A stretch of DNA of 37,863 nucleotides, from assembly GCA_030614685.1 (NCBI GenBank), contig JAUWTO010000007.1:1-37863 (forward strand), read 5' to 3'. Shown here in pieces: positions 15,437 through 23,089 of the stretch. Position numbers and translations under genes: made by a program. The number at the start of each line of letters is the position of its first letter. Position 1 is the stretch's first letter. The DNA comes from Candidatus Aminicenantota bacterium. Its GTDB lineage: Bacteria > Acidobacteriota > Aminicenantia > Aminicenantales > Aminicenantaceae. Below the pieces are notes generated by a model. That model ran no database searches. It saw only the letters and a program-made list of their open reading frames with translations, and was not told where the DNA came from.

Positions 15437-17398
15437 ATGTCAGCGGAACTCAATCCTGATCCACCGTCTGATATCCAGAGGGATCTGGTCCTCAAGGATT
15501 TTCTGAGGGCCCTTAAGGTCAGTTTCAAGAATGCTTCCATTTATAACCTGGAACATCCCGCGTTCATCAGTTCTGTCGATAACCTGAAAAAACTCATTGA
15601 AAGCATTTTTGAGTTCCGCAGTCCCCTCTCGATCAGTTTTACACCCCAGTCCTTGTTCCTGGACGACCGATTCTGGGAAGGCGATAAAATCTACCAGGAA
15701 TTGGGCCGCCTCTTCCATTTCCGTAAGATCAAGACCATGGAGATTCGACCGGGCATCACCTATGACGAGCTGATCAATTTTGCCTCCAAGGTAACGCTGC
15801 CCCTCAAAGATTTTTTCAGAGAAGGCGGAGCTTCAGAAGTCATCAAGCAAGGGAACATCAGGCATCTCACGGTGGAGGAACTTGACTATCATCTGCTGCT
15901 CAAAGGCGAAGGTGAGGAGATCGCCGATGTCTGGTCCTATCTCATGGAGGAAGGACTGGCAGAACAGGATCCACAGAAACTTACCCAGGTCACGGAGAGC
16001 TTTGAACATGTCATCGGAAAATTCAATACCGAAGAGCTGATCAAGAACGAGGAACTTCACCGGACGTTCGCCAACTACTTCACATACCTCAAGGACTCGA
16101 GCGAAGAGCAGTACCGAAAATGCTCCACGAGCCTGGTCAAGGCCGTGGTCACGAATCGGAAGATAACCACAGATGCCAAGTTTGAAAAACTCAAGCTGCT
16201 CATATCCGACCTCCGGGAGGAAGACCTGGCCAGCACGTTGTGGGAAGAGATCATCAGCGACAACACGTTCGATTCCTTGAGTTTCAGCATCTTCTCCAAG
16301 CTGATCGAAAAAGAACGGCACCTGGAAATATCCACCTCCCTGAGGGACCTGTTCCAATCGGACGACCCGGTGAATCGGCAGCCTGAAGTGGAATCCAAGA
16401 TCAAGGCCCTGCTCTCCGGCACTTCGAGCAAATTCATCTCAGAGATATATCAGCAGACGCTCAGCAATCTACTCCATCAGATTGATTTCGACAAAAAATT
16501 GACGTTTGACCATGCCCAGCTGCGGCGGAACTGCCGGTACGTCTTCCTGAACATCATGGAAAAAGAGACGAGCACCGGAATGCTCCTCACCAGCCTCGCG
16601 CACATCCAACAGGAATGGAACGAGATCGTTCAAGATGAGGATTTTGCCTATCTGCGAGGGCTTCTGGATGTGCTCCGACAAAAGGAACAGAGCCTGGAAG
16701 CGGAGGATGCTTACAAGAAGCTGGTCCATGCGATCCAGGAGTTTTGCGAGCAGGCTCTCCTGGAGGAAAAGGTTGATCCCGAGCTGGAACACATGATCCT
16801 CAGCTTCGAGAAGAGCTCGTTCGATGTCAACACCTACCTGGAGCGCATCTTCACCGATGAGAAAATGTCCGCCCTGATCTTAAAGGCCTATTTCAAGTAT
16901 TTCACGGAATATCTTTTCTACTTCGATCTCAATTTCAAGCAGAAGGCCCCGAATCCGGCCTTCCTTGAGAAGACGATCGAAGCCCTCAAGACCATAGACA
17001 CACCGATGTCCCTGGTCACGCTCAAGTCTATATACACGATCGGGAACCAAGCATTGAAGCTCCAGGTGCTGCAGGCCATGCATTTCCTCATTGAATTCGA
17101 TGGAAAATTCGTGTCCTCTGTCCTCAGGTCCAAGGATTTGGCCCTAAAGGGAGAAGCCTTGGCCCTGCTCATGCGGTATGAGAAAACTCGTATTCAGGCC
17201 CTGAGCAAGGTGTTCAACATTCAGTCTCCATACGGGATCAAAAACGGGCTGTTGATCAGGCATATCGGCATCGTCGACAGGAAAAACCTCACTCAGGCCC
17301 GGGAATACCTGGACGGCCTCACGAAACGAAGGGGTTTCTGGAACAGGCGCTTAAGGGGGGAAGCGGCCCGGGTATTGGAGAAGTGGGATGCTCGATAA
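15437..17398 (+). CDS. Large alpha-helical protein of unknown function with N-terminal IYxxxHP module
   Basis: A 653-residue, mostly helical, soluble protein that I do not recognise as a named family. Residues ~18-125 (FLRALKVSFKNASIYNLEHP, SISFTPQSLFLDD, ITYDELINFASKV) resemble the first ~110 residues of the HD-GYP protein encoded next. The remainder is helical throughout, and the C-terminal ~150 residues (IDTPMSLVTLKSIYTIGNQA, LKGEALALLMRYEKT) look like HEAT-type repeats. No catalytic motif, signal peptide or membrane segment is seen. It overlaps the HD-GYP gene by 11 nt, so the two are almost certainly coupled. A scaffold or regulator in the same pathway is the likeliest role. Confidence 0.75.
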   Translation: MSAELNPDPPSDIQRDLVLKDFLRALKVSFKNASIYNLEHPAFISSVDNLKKLIESIFEFRSPLSISFTPQSLFLDDRFWEGDKIYQELGRLFHFRKIKTMEIRPGITYDELINFASKVTLPLKDFFREGGASEVIKQGNIRHLTVEELDYHLLLKGEGEEIADVWSYLMEEGLAEQDPQKLTQVTESFEHVIGKFNTEELIKNEELHRTFANYFTYLKDSSEEQYRKCSTSLVKAVVTNRKITTDAKFEKLKLLISDLREEDLASTLWEEIISDNTFDSLSFSIFSKLIEKERHLEISTSLRDLFQSDDPVNRQPEVESKIKALLSGTSSKFISEIYQQTLSNLLHQIDFDKKLTFDHAQLRRNCRYVFLNIMEKETSTGMLLTSLAHIQQEWNEIVQDEDFAYLRGLLDVLRQKEQSLEAEDAYKKLVHAIQEFCEQALLEEKVDPELEHMILSFEKSSFDVNTYLERIFTDEKMSALILKAYFKYFTEYLFYFDLNFKQKAPNPAFLEKTIEALKTIDTPMSLVTLKSIYTIGNQALKLQVLQAMHFLIEFDGKFVSSVLRSKDLALKGEALALLMRYEKTRIQALSKVFNIQSPYGIKNGLLIRHIGIVDRKNLTQAREYLDGLTKRRGFWNRRLRGEAARVLEKWDAR

Positions 17399-18713
17399 GA
17401 TCAAGACCTCACTTTTCTATTTCATGAACGCGATCCAGGCCGGCAAGCTGTATACGGAGGAGCATCCCAAGTTCCAGGAATTCTCCACCCGATTTTTTAC
17501 CAGCCTGGATGAGATCCTCACATCCCGCAAGGAGCTGATCATCGGGATCGTGGATCACGAGCTGGCCTGGGAAGACCAGATATTCTTCGACCTGAGTCGC
17601 GGATTGCGGGGACTGATCAATTTCCTGGAGGAGAGCGGCATTCAGCGCATTGTGTTCCAACGGGGATTGCGGGATGAGGAGCTCCGAAGCTTCATCGCAT
17701 TCCTGGCGCGGACCAAACGGCTGAAAGAGATTGACCATGACGAATACTTCTCTCTGCATGGGATCCAGAACATCCGGGCCGGACGGCTCAAGTCTCTGGT
17801 TGAGGTCAAAGGCCAGGCCGAAGAGATGGTCAAGCAGTATGAGGGCTCTCTCGAGTCAGTCGCCAGCTCCATGAACCAGGTCCTCAACGAAGAGGAGATC
17901 GATTACCTGGACCTGAGATTCAACATCCTGAATGTCATGGAAAACTTCATGGGACGACACCAGGAGCTTCTCAACCTGGTCACCGTCAAAAATCGCGACC
18001 TGACCACGTTCGTTCACCTCCTAAATGTTTCGCTCCTCTCGATGTTCGTGGCATCGAAACTGGGATTCGGAAAGGACGACGTGCTGGATATCGGGATCGC
18101 AGCCCTCTATCATGACATCGGCAAGCTGTCCATCTCTCTCAAGATTCTGCAAAAAAAGGGCAAACTAGCCGATCAGGAATTCACCCACATGAAAGACCAC
18201 ACGCTGCTGGGCACCAAGATTCTATACCAATACAAGGAAACTCTGGGCATCATGCCCATCGTCACCGCCTTCGAACATCACCTGAGATACGATCTCAAAG
18301 GCTATCCCAAAGTCGCCTACCCCCAGAAACCCCACATAGCCTCCCTGATCATCTCGATGTGCGACGTCTATGATGCGCTGGCTCAGAAGCGAACCTATAA
18401 AAAGGACTACCCCCCAGATAAAATCTATGAGCTGATGATCAAGGAAAAGGGCAAGCTCTTCGATCCGCAGCTCTTGGAAAGGTTTTTCCAGTTCATTGGA
18501 GTCTGGCCGGTGGGGACCCTGGTCACACTTTCCGACCGCAGCGTAGCCGTCGTCAGAGAGACCAATGAACAGGCGATCTTTAGCCCCCTCGTCGAGGTCC
18601 TTTCCCCCAAGAAGAAACAGGGGCGCGTTAACCTGAAAGAAAGCGAGGACCTGAAAATCTCCAAAGCCCTGAATCCTCTCGGTTCCGGGAATAAATATCT
18701 GAAGATGATCTAG
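17388..18713 (+). CDS. HD-GYP domain protein, probable cyclic-dinucleotide phosphodiesterase
   Basis: A 441-residue protein. Residues ~8-115 are the module shared with the preceding protein (IQAGKLYTEEHPKF, ELAWEDQIFF, LRDEELRSFIAFL). Residues ~195-375 are an HD-GYP domain: H210, YHDIGK (241-246), H270, HH (297-298), YDLKGYP (301-307) and D326 before YDAL. All metal ligands expected for HD-GYP enzymes appear; only the first Gly of GSGYP is changed. Such enzymes hydrolyse c-di-GMP or cGAMP. Paired with a PAS/degenerate-GGDEF protein upstream, it may respond to a signal sensed there. Confidence 0.88.
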   Translation: MLDKIKTSLFYFMNAIQAGKLYTEEHPKFQEFSTRFFTSLDEILTSRKELIIGIVDHELAWEDQIFFDLSRGLRGLINFLEESGIQRIVFQRGLRDEELRSFIAFLARTKRLKEIDHDEYFSLHGIQNIRAGRLKSLVEVKGQAEEMVKQYEGSLESVASSMNQVLNEEEIDYLDLRFNILNVMENFMGRHQELLNLVTVKNRDLTTFVHLLNVSLLSMFVASKLGFGKDDVLDIGIAALYHDIGKLSISLKILQKKGKLADQEFTHMKDHTLLGTKILYQYKETLGIMPIVTAFEHHLRYDLKGYPKVAYPQKPHIASLIISMCDVYDALAQKRTYKKDYPPDKIYELMIKEKGKLFDPQLLERFFQFIGVWPVGTLVTLSDRSVAVVRETNEQAIFSPLVEVLSPKKKQGRVNLKESEDLKISKALNPLGSGNKYLKMI

Positions 18714-18715
18714 TC

Positions 18716-18793
18716 ATGAGACATCTTCTCATCGTATGCCTTTTAAGTGTTTCCCTCCTCAGTCTGAACTGTGCTTCTGAAGCACACTCCTGA
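18716..18793 (+). pseudogene. Signal-peptide-only ORF, probable remnant of an exported protein
   Basis: A 25-residue frame starts 3 nt after the HD-GYP stop: MRHLL, a hydrophobic core and LSLNCASEAHS, then TGA. This is a signal or lipoprotein leader with almost no mature part. It is probably the leftover start of a deleted gene; expression as a tiny peptide is possible. Confidence 0.35.
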
Positions 18794-18939
18794 AGTGGCG
18801 ATGAGGCGTTGACCCTGGTCCGGTCTCCGGGCTGGTGAGAAAGCTTCCCGCGCCCGATCTACGCCTCCCCGGGATGGTCATTCCTTTTCCCGGCCCGGAT
18901 GTGATACACTAGGACGAACATCCCAGTAGAGAGTACAGA

Positions 18940-19899
18940 ATGACACGAATCGACCTGGTCACCGGAGGGGCCGGATTCATCGGCTCCAACCTCGTTCACC
19001 GCCTAGTTCAGGAAGGCCGGAGCGTCCGCGTCCTGGATAACTTTTCCACGGGCCGACAGGAAAACCTGGCCTCGATCCTCTCTGATATCGAGCTGATCGA
19101 GGGCGACATCCGCGAGCCGTCCACCCTGCAGAGATGCACGCAGGGCGTGGACACGGTGTTCCACCTGGCCGCCATCCCTTCTGTCCCCCGCTCCATTGAG
19201 GATCCCCGGCAGAGCAACGATAACAATATTTCGGGGACGCTGAATGTTCTCATCGCTGCACGAGACAATCGTATCCGGCGGCTGATCTTTGCCAGCTCCT
19301 CATCCGTGTACGGCGACACGCCGTTGCTGCCCAAGCATGAGAACATGACCCCAGCCCTGCTTTCCCCCTATGCCCTGAACAAACTGGCAGGGGAACACTA
19401 CTGCAGGCTCTTTTCCGCACTCTACGGACTGGAATCCGTCTCGCTGCGGTATTTTAATGTCTTCGGCCCCAGGCAGAATCCGGAGTCCGAGTATGCCGCG
19501 GTCATCCCCAAGTTCATCTCCGCAGCCCTCCAGGAGGTCCCTCCGGTCATCTACGGAGACGGGGAGCAGACCCGGGACTTCACCTTCATCGAGAACGTGG
19601 TAAACGCCAATCTTCTGGCCGCAAGGGCTGCACGCTGCTCAGGCGAGGTGCTGAACATTGCCACCGGGGAACGCATAAGCCTCAATCAGCTGGCGTCACA
19701 CCTGGCGAACATCACCGGGAATCGGATTTCTCCTCAGTACGCGAAAGCCAGGATCGGCGATGTGCGCCACTCTCTGGCAGATATCACCCTGGCACGATCG
19801 TTTCTGGGTTATGATCCATCCGTCGACCTGAAGACCGGTCTTCAGAAGACCCTTGAGTGGTTTCAGGACACAGGGGAGAAGCAGGCCGCACAGCTTTAG
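18940..19899 (+). CDS. NAD-dependent sugar epimerase/dehydratase (UDP-glucose/UDP-GlcNAc 4-epimerase-like)
   Basis: A 319-residue extended short-chain dehydrogenase. TGGAGFIGSN (8-17) is the NAD-binding loop, SSSSVYG carries the catalytic Ser/Thr region, and YALNK is the YxxxK pair. AAIPSVPRSIEDP is close to the same loop in WbpP-type UDP-GlcNAc C4 epimerases, and RYFNVFGPRQNP is usual for sugar-nucleotide members. It interconverts or modifies nucleotide sugars for surface polysaccharides. It stands alone on the plus strand; a glycosyltransferase lies ~2 kb away on the other strand. Exact substrate not determinable. Confidence 0.88.
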   Translation: MTRIDLVTGGAGFIGSNLVHRLVQEGRSVRVLDNFSTGRQENLASILSDIELIEGDIREPSTLQRCTQGVDTVFHLAAIPSVPRSIEDPRQSNDNNISGTLNVLIAARDNRIRRLIFASSSSVYGDTPLLPKHENMTPALLSPYALNKLAGEHYCRLFSALYGLESVSLRYFNVFGPRQNPESEYAAVIPKFISAALQEVPPVIYGDGEQTRDFTFIENVVNANLLAARAARCSGEVLNIATGERISLNQLASHLANITGNRISPQYAKARIGDVRHSLADITLARSFLGYDPSVDLKTGLQKTLEWFQDTGEKQAAQL

Positions 19900-19911
19900 G
19901 TAGAACCCGCA

Positions 19912-20616
19912 TTATTCGAGGATCGAAAGGAGCTCCACTTCAAACACCAGGGTGGCGTTCGGGCTGATCTGTGTCCCCCGACCGACTGCCCCATATCCGA
20001 GCTCCGGAGGCAGCCAGAGCTTCCATTTGGAACCCACACTCATCAGCTGCAGGGCCTCGGTCCAGCCCGAGATAACCCTGTTGACAGCAAAGATGGTCGG
20101 ATTCCCGCCCGTGTAGGAGTTGTCGAATTCTGTCCCATCCAGGAAGCTGCCGATGTAGTGAACCGACACACGATCAGTTGGCTTGGGTTTTGGTCCGTTC
20201 CCCTCCCGCATGATCAGGTACTGTAAGCCGCTGGGCAGGGTGACGACGCCTTCATGGGTCTTGTTTTCCACTAAGAACACCTCTCCTTCCGCCCTGTTCA
20301 CCTCTCCCTGCGCAGCCCGTTCATCTGCAAACCGCTCCTGCAGCTGTACTTGGAAGGCTGCCATGGCCTGCTGCCTCTCGGTCTGGTCGAGCAAGGGTTG
20401 ATTCTCCATGAGCACATCTTCTATGCCCTGGTAGAGAGCATCCAGATTGAATCGGGCTTCCTGCTGCTGCAGGTTCCTGCCGACCTCGTATCCGACGGAA
20501 TAGCTGTAAAGGTCCTGCACGGTCTCGAGATCTGCTTTTTGCAGGGTTTTCCTGCCGCAACCACTCAATACCAGCATCCCGGTTATCACGATTATGAGTT
20601 TCTTTTTACTGTTCAC
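19912..20616 (-). CDS. FKBP-type peptidyl-prolyl isomerase lipoprotein (FkpA/Mip-like)
   Basis: A 234-residue lipoprotein. The leader ends at the lipobox VLSGC20. Residues ~35-125 form the helical dimerisation domain of FkpA/Mip (SYSVGYEVGRNL). Residues ~140-234 are the FKBP domain (VSVHYIGSFLDGTEFDNS, VISGWTEALQLMSVGSKWKL, LPPELGYG, LVFEVELL). It assists folding of envelope proteins at X-Pro bonds. Translation starts at GTG 20616 behind GGGGAGAGAGG. It converges with the epimerase gene, whose stop is 12 nt away. Confidence 0.95.
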   Translation of the reverse strand: MNSKKKLIIVITGMLVLSGCGRKTLQKADLETVQDLYSYSVGYEVGRNLQQQEARFNLDALYQGIEDVLMENQPLLDQTERQQAMAAFQVQLQERFADERAAQGEVNRAEGEVFLVENKTHEGVVTLPSGLQYLIMREGNGPKPKPTDRVSVHYIGSFLDGTEFDNSYTGGNPTIFAVNRVISGWTEALQLMSVGSKWKLWLPPELGYGAVGRGTQISPNATLVFEVELLSILE

Positions 20617-20650
20617 TGGCCTCTCTCCCCGTACATGGATTATCTAAGGC

Positions 20651-20680
20651 ATTATGCCATAATTTCCCATGGAACAACAA
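20651..20680 (-). promoter_or_regulatory. Candidate promoter of the FKBP gene
   Basis: Minus-strand TTGTTG (20675-20680), 18 nt, CATAAT (20651-20656), about 35 nt before the GTG start. Confidence 0.4.
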
Positions 20681-20757
20681 GACATCAAGTGACAGAGCCG
20701 CCATTACAAGACCTGTAAGTCTATCCTCTGAATCTGATTTGTCAAGACGCAAAGCCC

Positions 20758-20786
20758 TTGTCATTTTCCCCCTGTTGGAATAGGAT
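20758..20786 (+). promoter_or_regulatory. Candidate promoter of the exported RidA gene
   Basis: TTGTCA (20758-20763), 17 nt, TAGGAT (20781-20786); start site ~20793, then AGGAG before the ATG at 20811. Confidence 0.5.
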
Positions 20787-20810
20787 AGACAAAAATTACA
20801 GGAGTGCCCG

Positions 20811-21281
20811 ATGAAGAGAAGAGAAGCTCTTGTGGCTCTCGGCTGTGTATCCTTGGCCGGCGCCGGTCTTTTTCCGGCATGCCAAGAAAGGAGTCCCTCC
20901 GTGAAAAAAGAGATCAAGACTGAAAACGCTCCCCTGGCCCTCGGCCCCTATTCCCAGGCCATTGAAGCCAATGGTATGGTGTTCGCCTCCGGTCAGATCG
21001 CCATAGATCCGGCCAAAGGAGAGCTGGATGCCACTCTCAACGTGGAGTTGCAGGCCCGGCAGGTTCTCACCAACCTCAAGGCAGTCCTGGAGGCTGCCGG
21101 AAGCTCCATGGCAAAGGTGGTGAAATGCACGGTTTTCCTGCAGGACATGAATGATTATGCCGCTGTTAACGCGGTGTACGGCGAGTTCTTTCCAGCCCCC
21201 TACCCTGCCCGGGCCGCCGTCGAAGTGTCGCGCCTGCCCAAAGACGCCAGGGTCGAGATCGAGGCCATTGCGATCAAGTAA
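20811..21281 (+). CDS. RidA/YjgF-family protein with a Tat/lipoprotein-like export signal
   Basis: A 156-residue protein whose last ~120 residues are a complete RidA domain (GPYSQAI, SGQIAIDP, VVKCTVFLQDMNDYAAVN, YPARAAVEVSRLP with the conserved Arg, VEIEAIA). RidA normally hydrolyses reactive enamines/imines made by PLP enzymes in the cytosol. Here it is preceded by ~35 extra residues: a twin-arginine start (MKRREAL), a hydrophobic core (VALGCVSLAGAGLF) and a Cys after PA, then a short linker. This looks like a Tat-exported, possibly lipidated protein. AGGAG precedes the ATG. Confidence 0.9.
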   Translation: MKRREALVALGCVSLAGAGLFPACQERSPSVKKEIKTENAPLALGPYSQAIEANGMVFASGQIAIDPAKGELDATLNVELQARQVLTNLKAVLEAAGSSMAKVVKCTVFLQDMNDYAAVNAVYGEFFPAPYPARAAVEVSRLPKDARVEIEAIAIK

Positions 21282-21355
21282 AGCCTCCAGACAAACTCCA
21301 TCAAACCCTGGCAGAGCCCTTGCTCTGAGGCAGGATCCAGCATCGCATTCATTTC

Positions 21356-21574
21356 ATGCCAATCTATGAATTCAAGTGCCAGCGATGTGAGACTCGATTC
21401 GAAGCCCTCGTTTCGCTCGGAAGTGAACAGGGCATCACCTGCGAGGATTGCGGCAGCTCTGATATCCATAAGTGTATCTCAAGCTTCGGAATTGGAGGAG
21501 GAGGCAGCCGGATCAAAGCAGACTCGGCCGATTGTGCTTCCTGTACGTCGGGTTCCTGTGCCACCTGCCGCTGA
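21356..21574 (+). CDS. FmdB-family zinc ribbon protein
   Basis: A 72-residue protein beginning MPIYEFKCQRC, the hallmark of the FmdB/CxxC zinc-ribbon family, with a second CxxC (CEDCGS) and a Gly-rich tail ending in three more Cys (CASCTSGSCATC). It probably binds zinc; FmdB was named as a regulator of formamidase expression but most members are uncharacterised. No clear ribosome site is seen. It lies 74 nt after the RidA gene, possibly in the same transcript. Confidence 0.85.
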   Translation: MPIYEFKCQRCETRFEALVSLGSEQGITCEDCGSSDIHKCISSFGIGGGGSRIKADSADCASCTSGSCATCR

Positions 21575-21610
21575 AAGCCACGGCTGCGGTTTCCGGTTTC
21601 TGTATTAGAA

Positions 21611-22906
21611 TCAATAGAAGAAGCGGCCCTTTCCTGTGTGTTCGACCCGGATGCTTTCCTCTTGGAGAAGTGTTTGAGAATACACGGAATTCAGCATCTT
21701 GCCCTGTTTTTCCCAGACGAAATTCTCTCTGACGTTGCGCAGTGCCGCCCGCCCCATCCTACGCCTCATGTCCGAGGAGTCAGCAAGCGCGTCCAGGGCT
21801 TCTTTCAGGTCTCCGATGATCTGCCGGGGATCCTCCCACCGGATCTGGATTCCCCATCCTTCCTCGACAAAAATATGCGCTCCGCTCCCCTGGAAGGTCA
21901 CGACCGGCACTCCTGCCGCCATAGCATCCACACAGAGTGAGGCGGTGTGTGCGTCAAAATCAGGAGCGATGAACACGTCGGCCTGGGCCAGCTTTTCCTG
22001 AAGATCGCTGCGTGGTATCCAGTCCCACAGCTCTATGCGGGAACCGAGGGACAGCTCTCGCATGAGCCGCCCGATACGCTCGTCCTGCCATCCCCGGCCG
22101 ACAACGGCCAGTTCGGCGTTTCTGTGCTCCCGCGAGAATTCAAAAAAAGCCTGGAGGAGCATGAGGTATCCGTCCGCAAAACGGAAGTCTCCCGCGGCCA
22201 GCACCGAAAATTCACCACGTGATTCAGAAAGAGAGGCGGCTTTGACCATCCGGCTCTTGGAAATCCCCCCGATCGGAAACAAGAAGAATTTATCTCGGGC
22301 CCCAGAGGGGAAGTTGCTCACGACCTCTGGAGCGCTGTCACTGAGGAGCACCACTCCGTCCTTCGGGTACCGGCGATGCCGCACTCCGGTAGTCTGCAGG
22401 ATCCGGCTTATACCCCCTCCCAGACGATCGGGAAGGGAGCGCCGTGCTCCCGCGCCGTTCCGAGGCGGCTTGATCTCAGAGGTCACCGGGCCCCACAGGC
22501 TCGGGATCGGTAGAGCTGAGCTCAACAGGGGCGGTATGGAGGGGAAACCGGGCGACAGGTGATGCACAGCATCAAACGCCTTCTCTTTATGAAGGACCCG
22601 GGCCGTCTGGAAGGCGCGTCTTTCCCATAGATAAAAAGGGACATCATCAGCGCCCTTATGTCCCTGGAACCTGCTCAGCCAATTCTGAGGCGGATCCACA
22701 AAATGGAAGTTGACCTGAGGGAGTGCCCCCTGGCTCAAGGACTCCAGGATGTCCTCATGATTACCGCTCTGTGTGAGTACAGATACATTGCAGAATCGGC
22801 TCAGCTGATCCACCAGGTTCCAACTGTCGGTCCCCCACGACCGGAAGGAACCCCTGGATTCGACAGGGCTGATATCATAAGCAGTGACAAGTACACGCAG
22901 CGGCAT
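21611..22906 (-). CDS. GT4-type glycosyltransferase
   Basis: A 431-residue two-domain GT-B enzyme. The C-terminal half (~215-400) has the GT4 pattern (FSVLAAGDFRFADGYLMLLQ, LAVVGRGWQDERIGRLMREL, DVFIAPDF, DAMAAGVPVVTFQGSGAH). The usual E-x7-E nucleotide-sugar motif aligns with A-x7-D (AHTASLCVD), a departure that may alter donor binding. The N-terminal half has a short GSFRSWGTDSWNLV loop in the acceptor domain. GAGGAG lies upstream of the ATG. It probably adds a sugar to a surface glycan or lipid; donor and acceptor unknown. Confidence 0.85.
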   Translation of the reverse strand: MPLRVLVTAYDISPVESRGSFRSWGTDSWNLVDQLSRFCNVSVLTQSGNHEDILESLSQGALPQVNFHFVDPPQNWLSRFQGHKGADDVPFYLWERRAFQTARVLHKEKAFDAVHHLSPGFPSIPPLLSSALPIPSLWGPVTSEIKPPRNGAGARRSLPDRLGGGISRILQTTGVRHRRYPKDGVVLLSDSAPEVVSNFPSGARDKFFLFPIGGISKSRMVKAASLSESRGEFSVLAAGDFRFADGYLMLLQAFFEFSREHRNAELAVVGRGWQDERIGRLMRELSLGSRIELWDWIPRSDLQEKLAQADVFIAPDFDAHTASLCVDAMAAGVPVVTFQGSGAHIFVEEGWGIQIRWEDPRQIIGDLKEALDALADSSDMRRRMGRAALRNVRENFVWEKQGKMLNSVYSQTLLQEESIRVEHTGKGRFFY

Positions 22907-22990
22907 CCAAGACTCCTCGATCCATTATTATTCTATTATATACTCTCGTTCCTCGTTGGGGAAGGCAATCGCCTCTGGGGGGGATTTGGA

Positions 22991-23010
22991 CGGTGATATC
23001 GCCATCACCG
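22991..23010. repeat. Inverted repeat between the glycosyltransferase and hyuA
   Basis: CGGTGAT-ATCGCC-ATCACCG is a perfect 7-bp stem with a 6-nt loop in the divergent intergenic region, about 40 bp upstream of the hyuA -35 box. It could be an operator. Confidence 0.4.
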
Positions 23011-23050
23011 GGGTCACCTTTATGGGGGGCCCGCTCCTCCCGGACATGCC

Positions 23051-23079
23051 TTGACAATCACTCTCCGAAGTCATATACA
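23051..23079 (+). promoter_or_regulatory. Near-consensus promoter of the hyuA operon
   Basis: TTGACA (23051-23056), 17 nt, TATACA (23074-23079). The start site (~23086) is only about 4 nt from the ATG at 23090, and AGGAAG (23079-23084) would then not be in the transcript. Either the mRNA is nearly leaderless or another promoter serves the gene. Confidence 0.5.
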
Positions 23080-23089
23080 GGAAGCGGCA

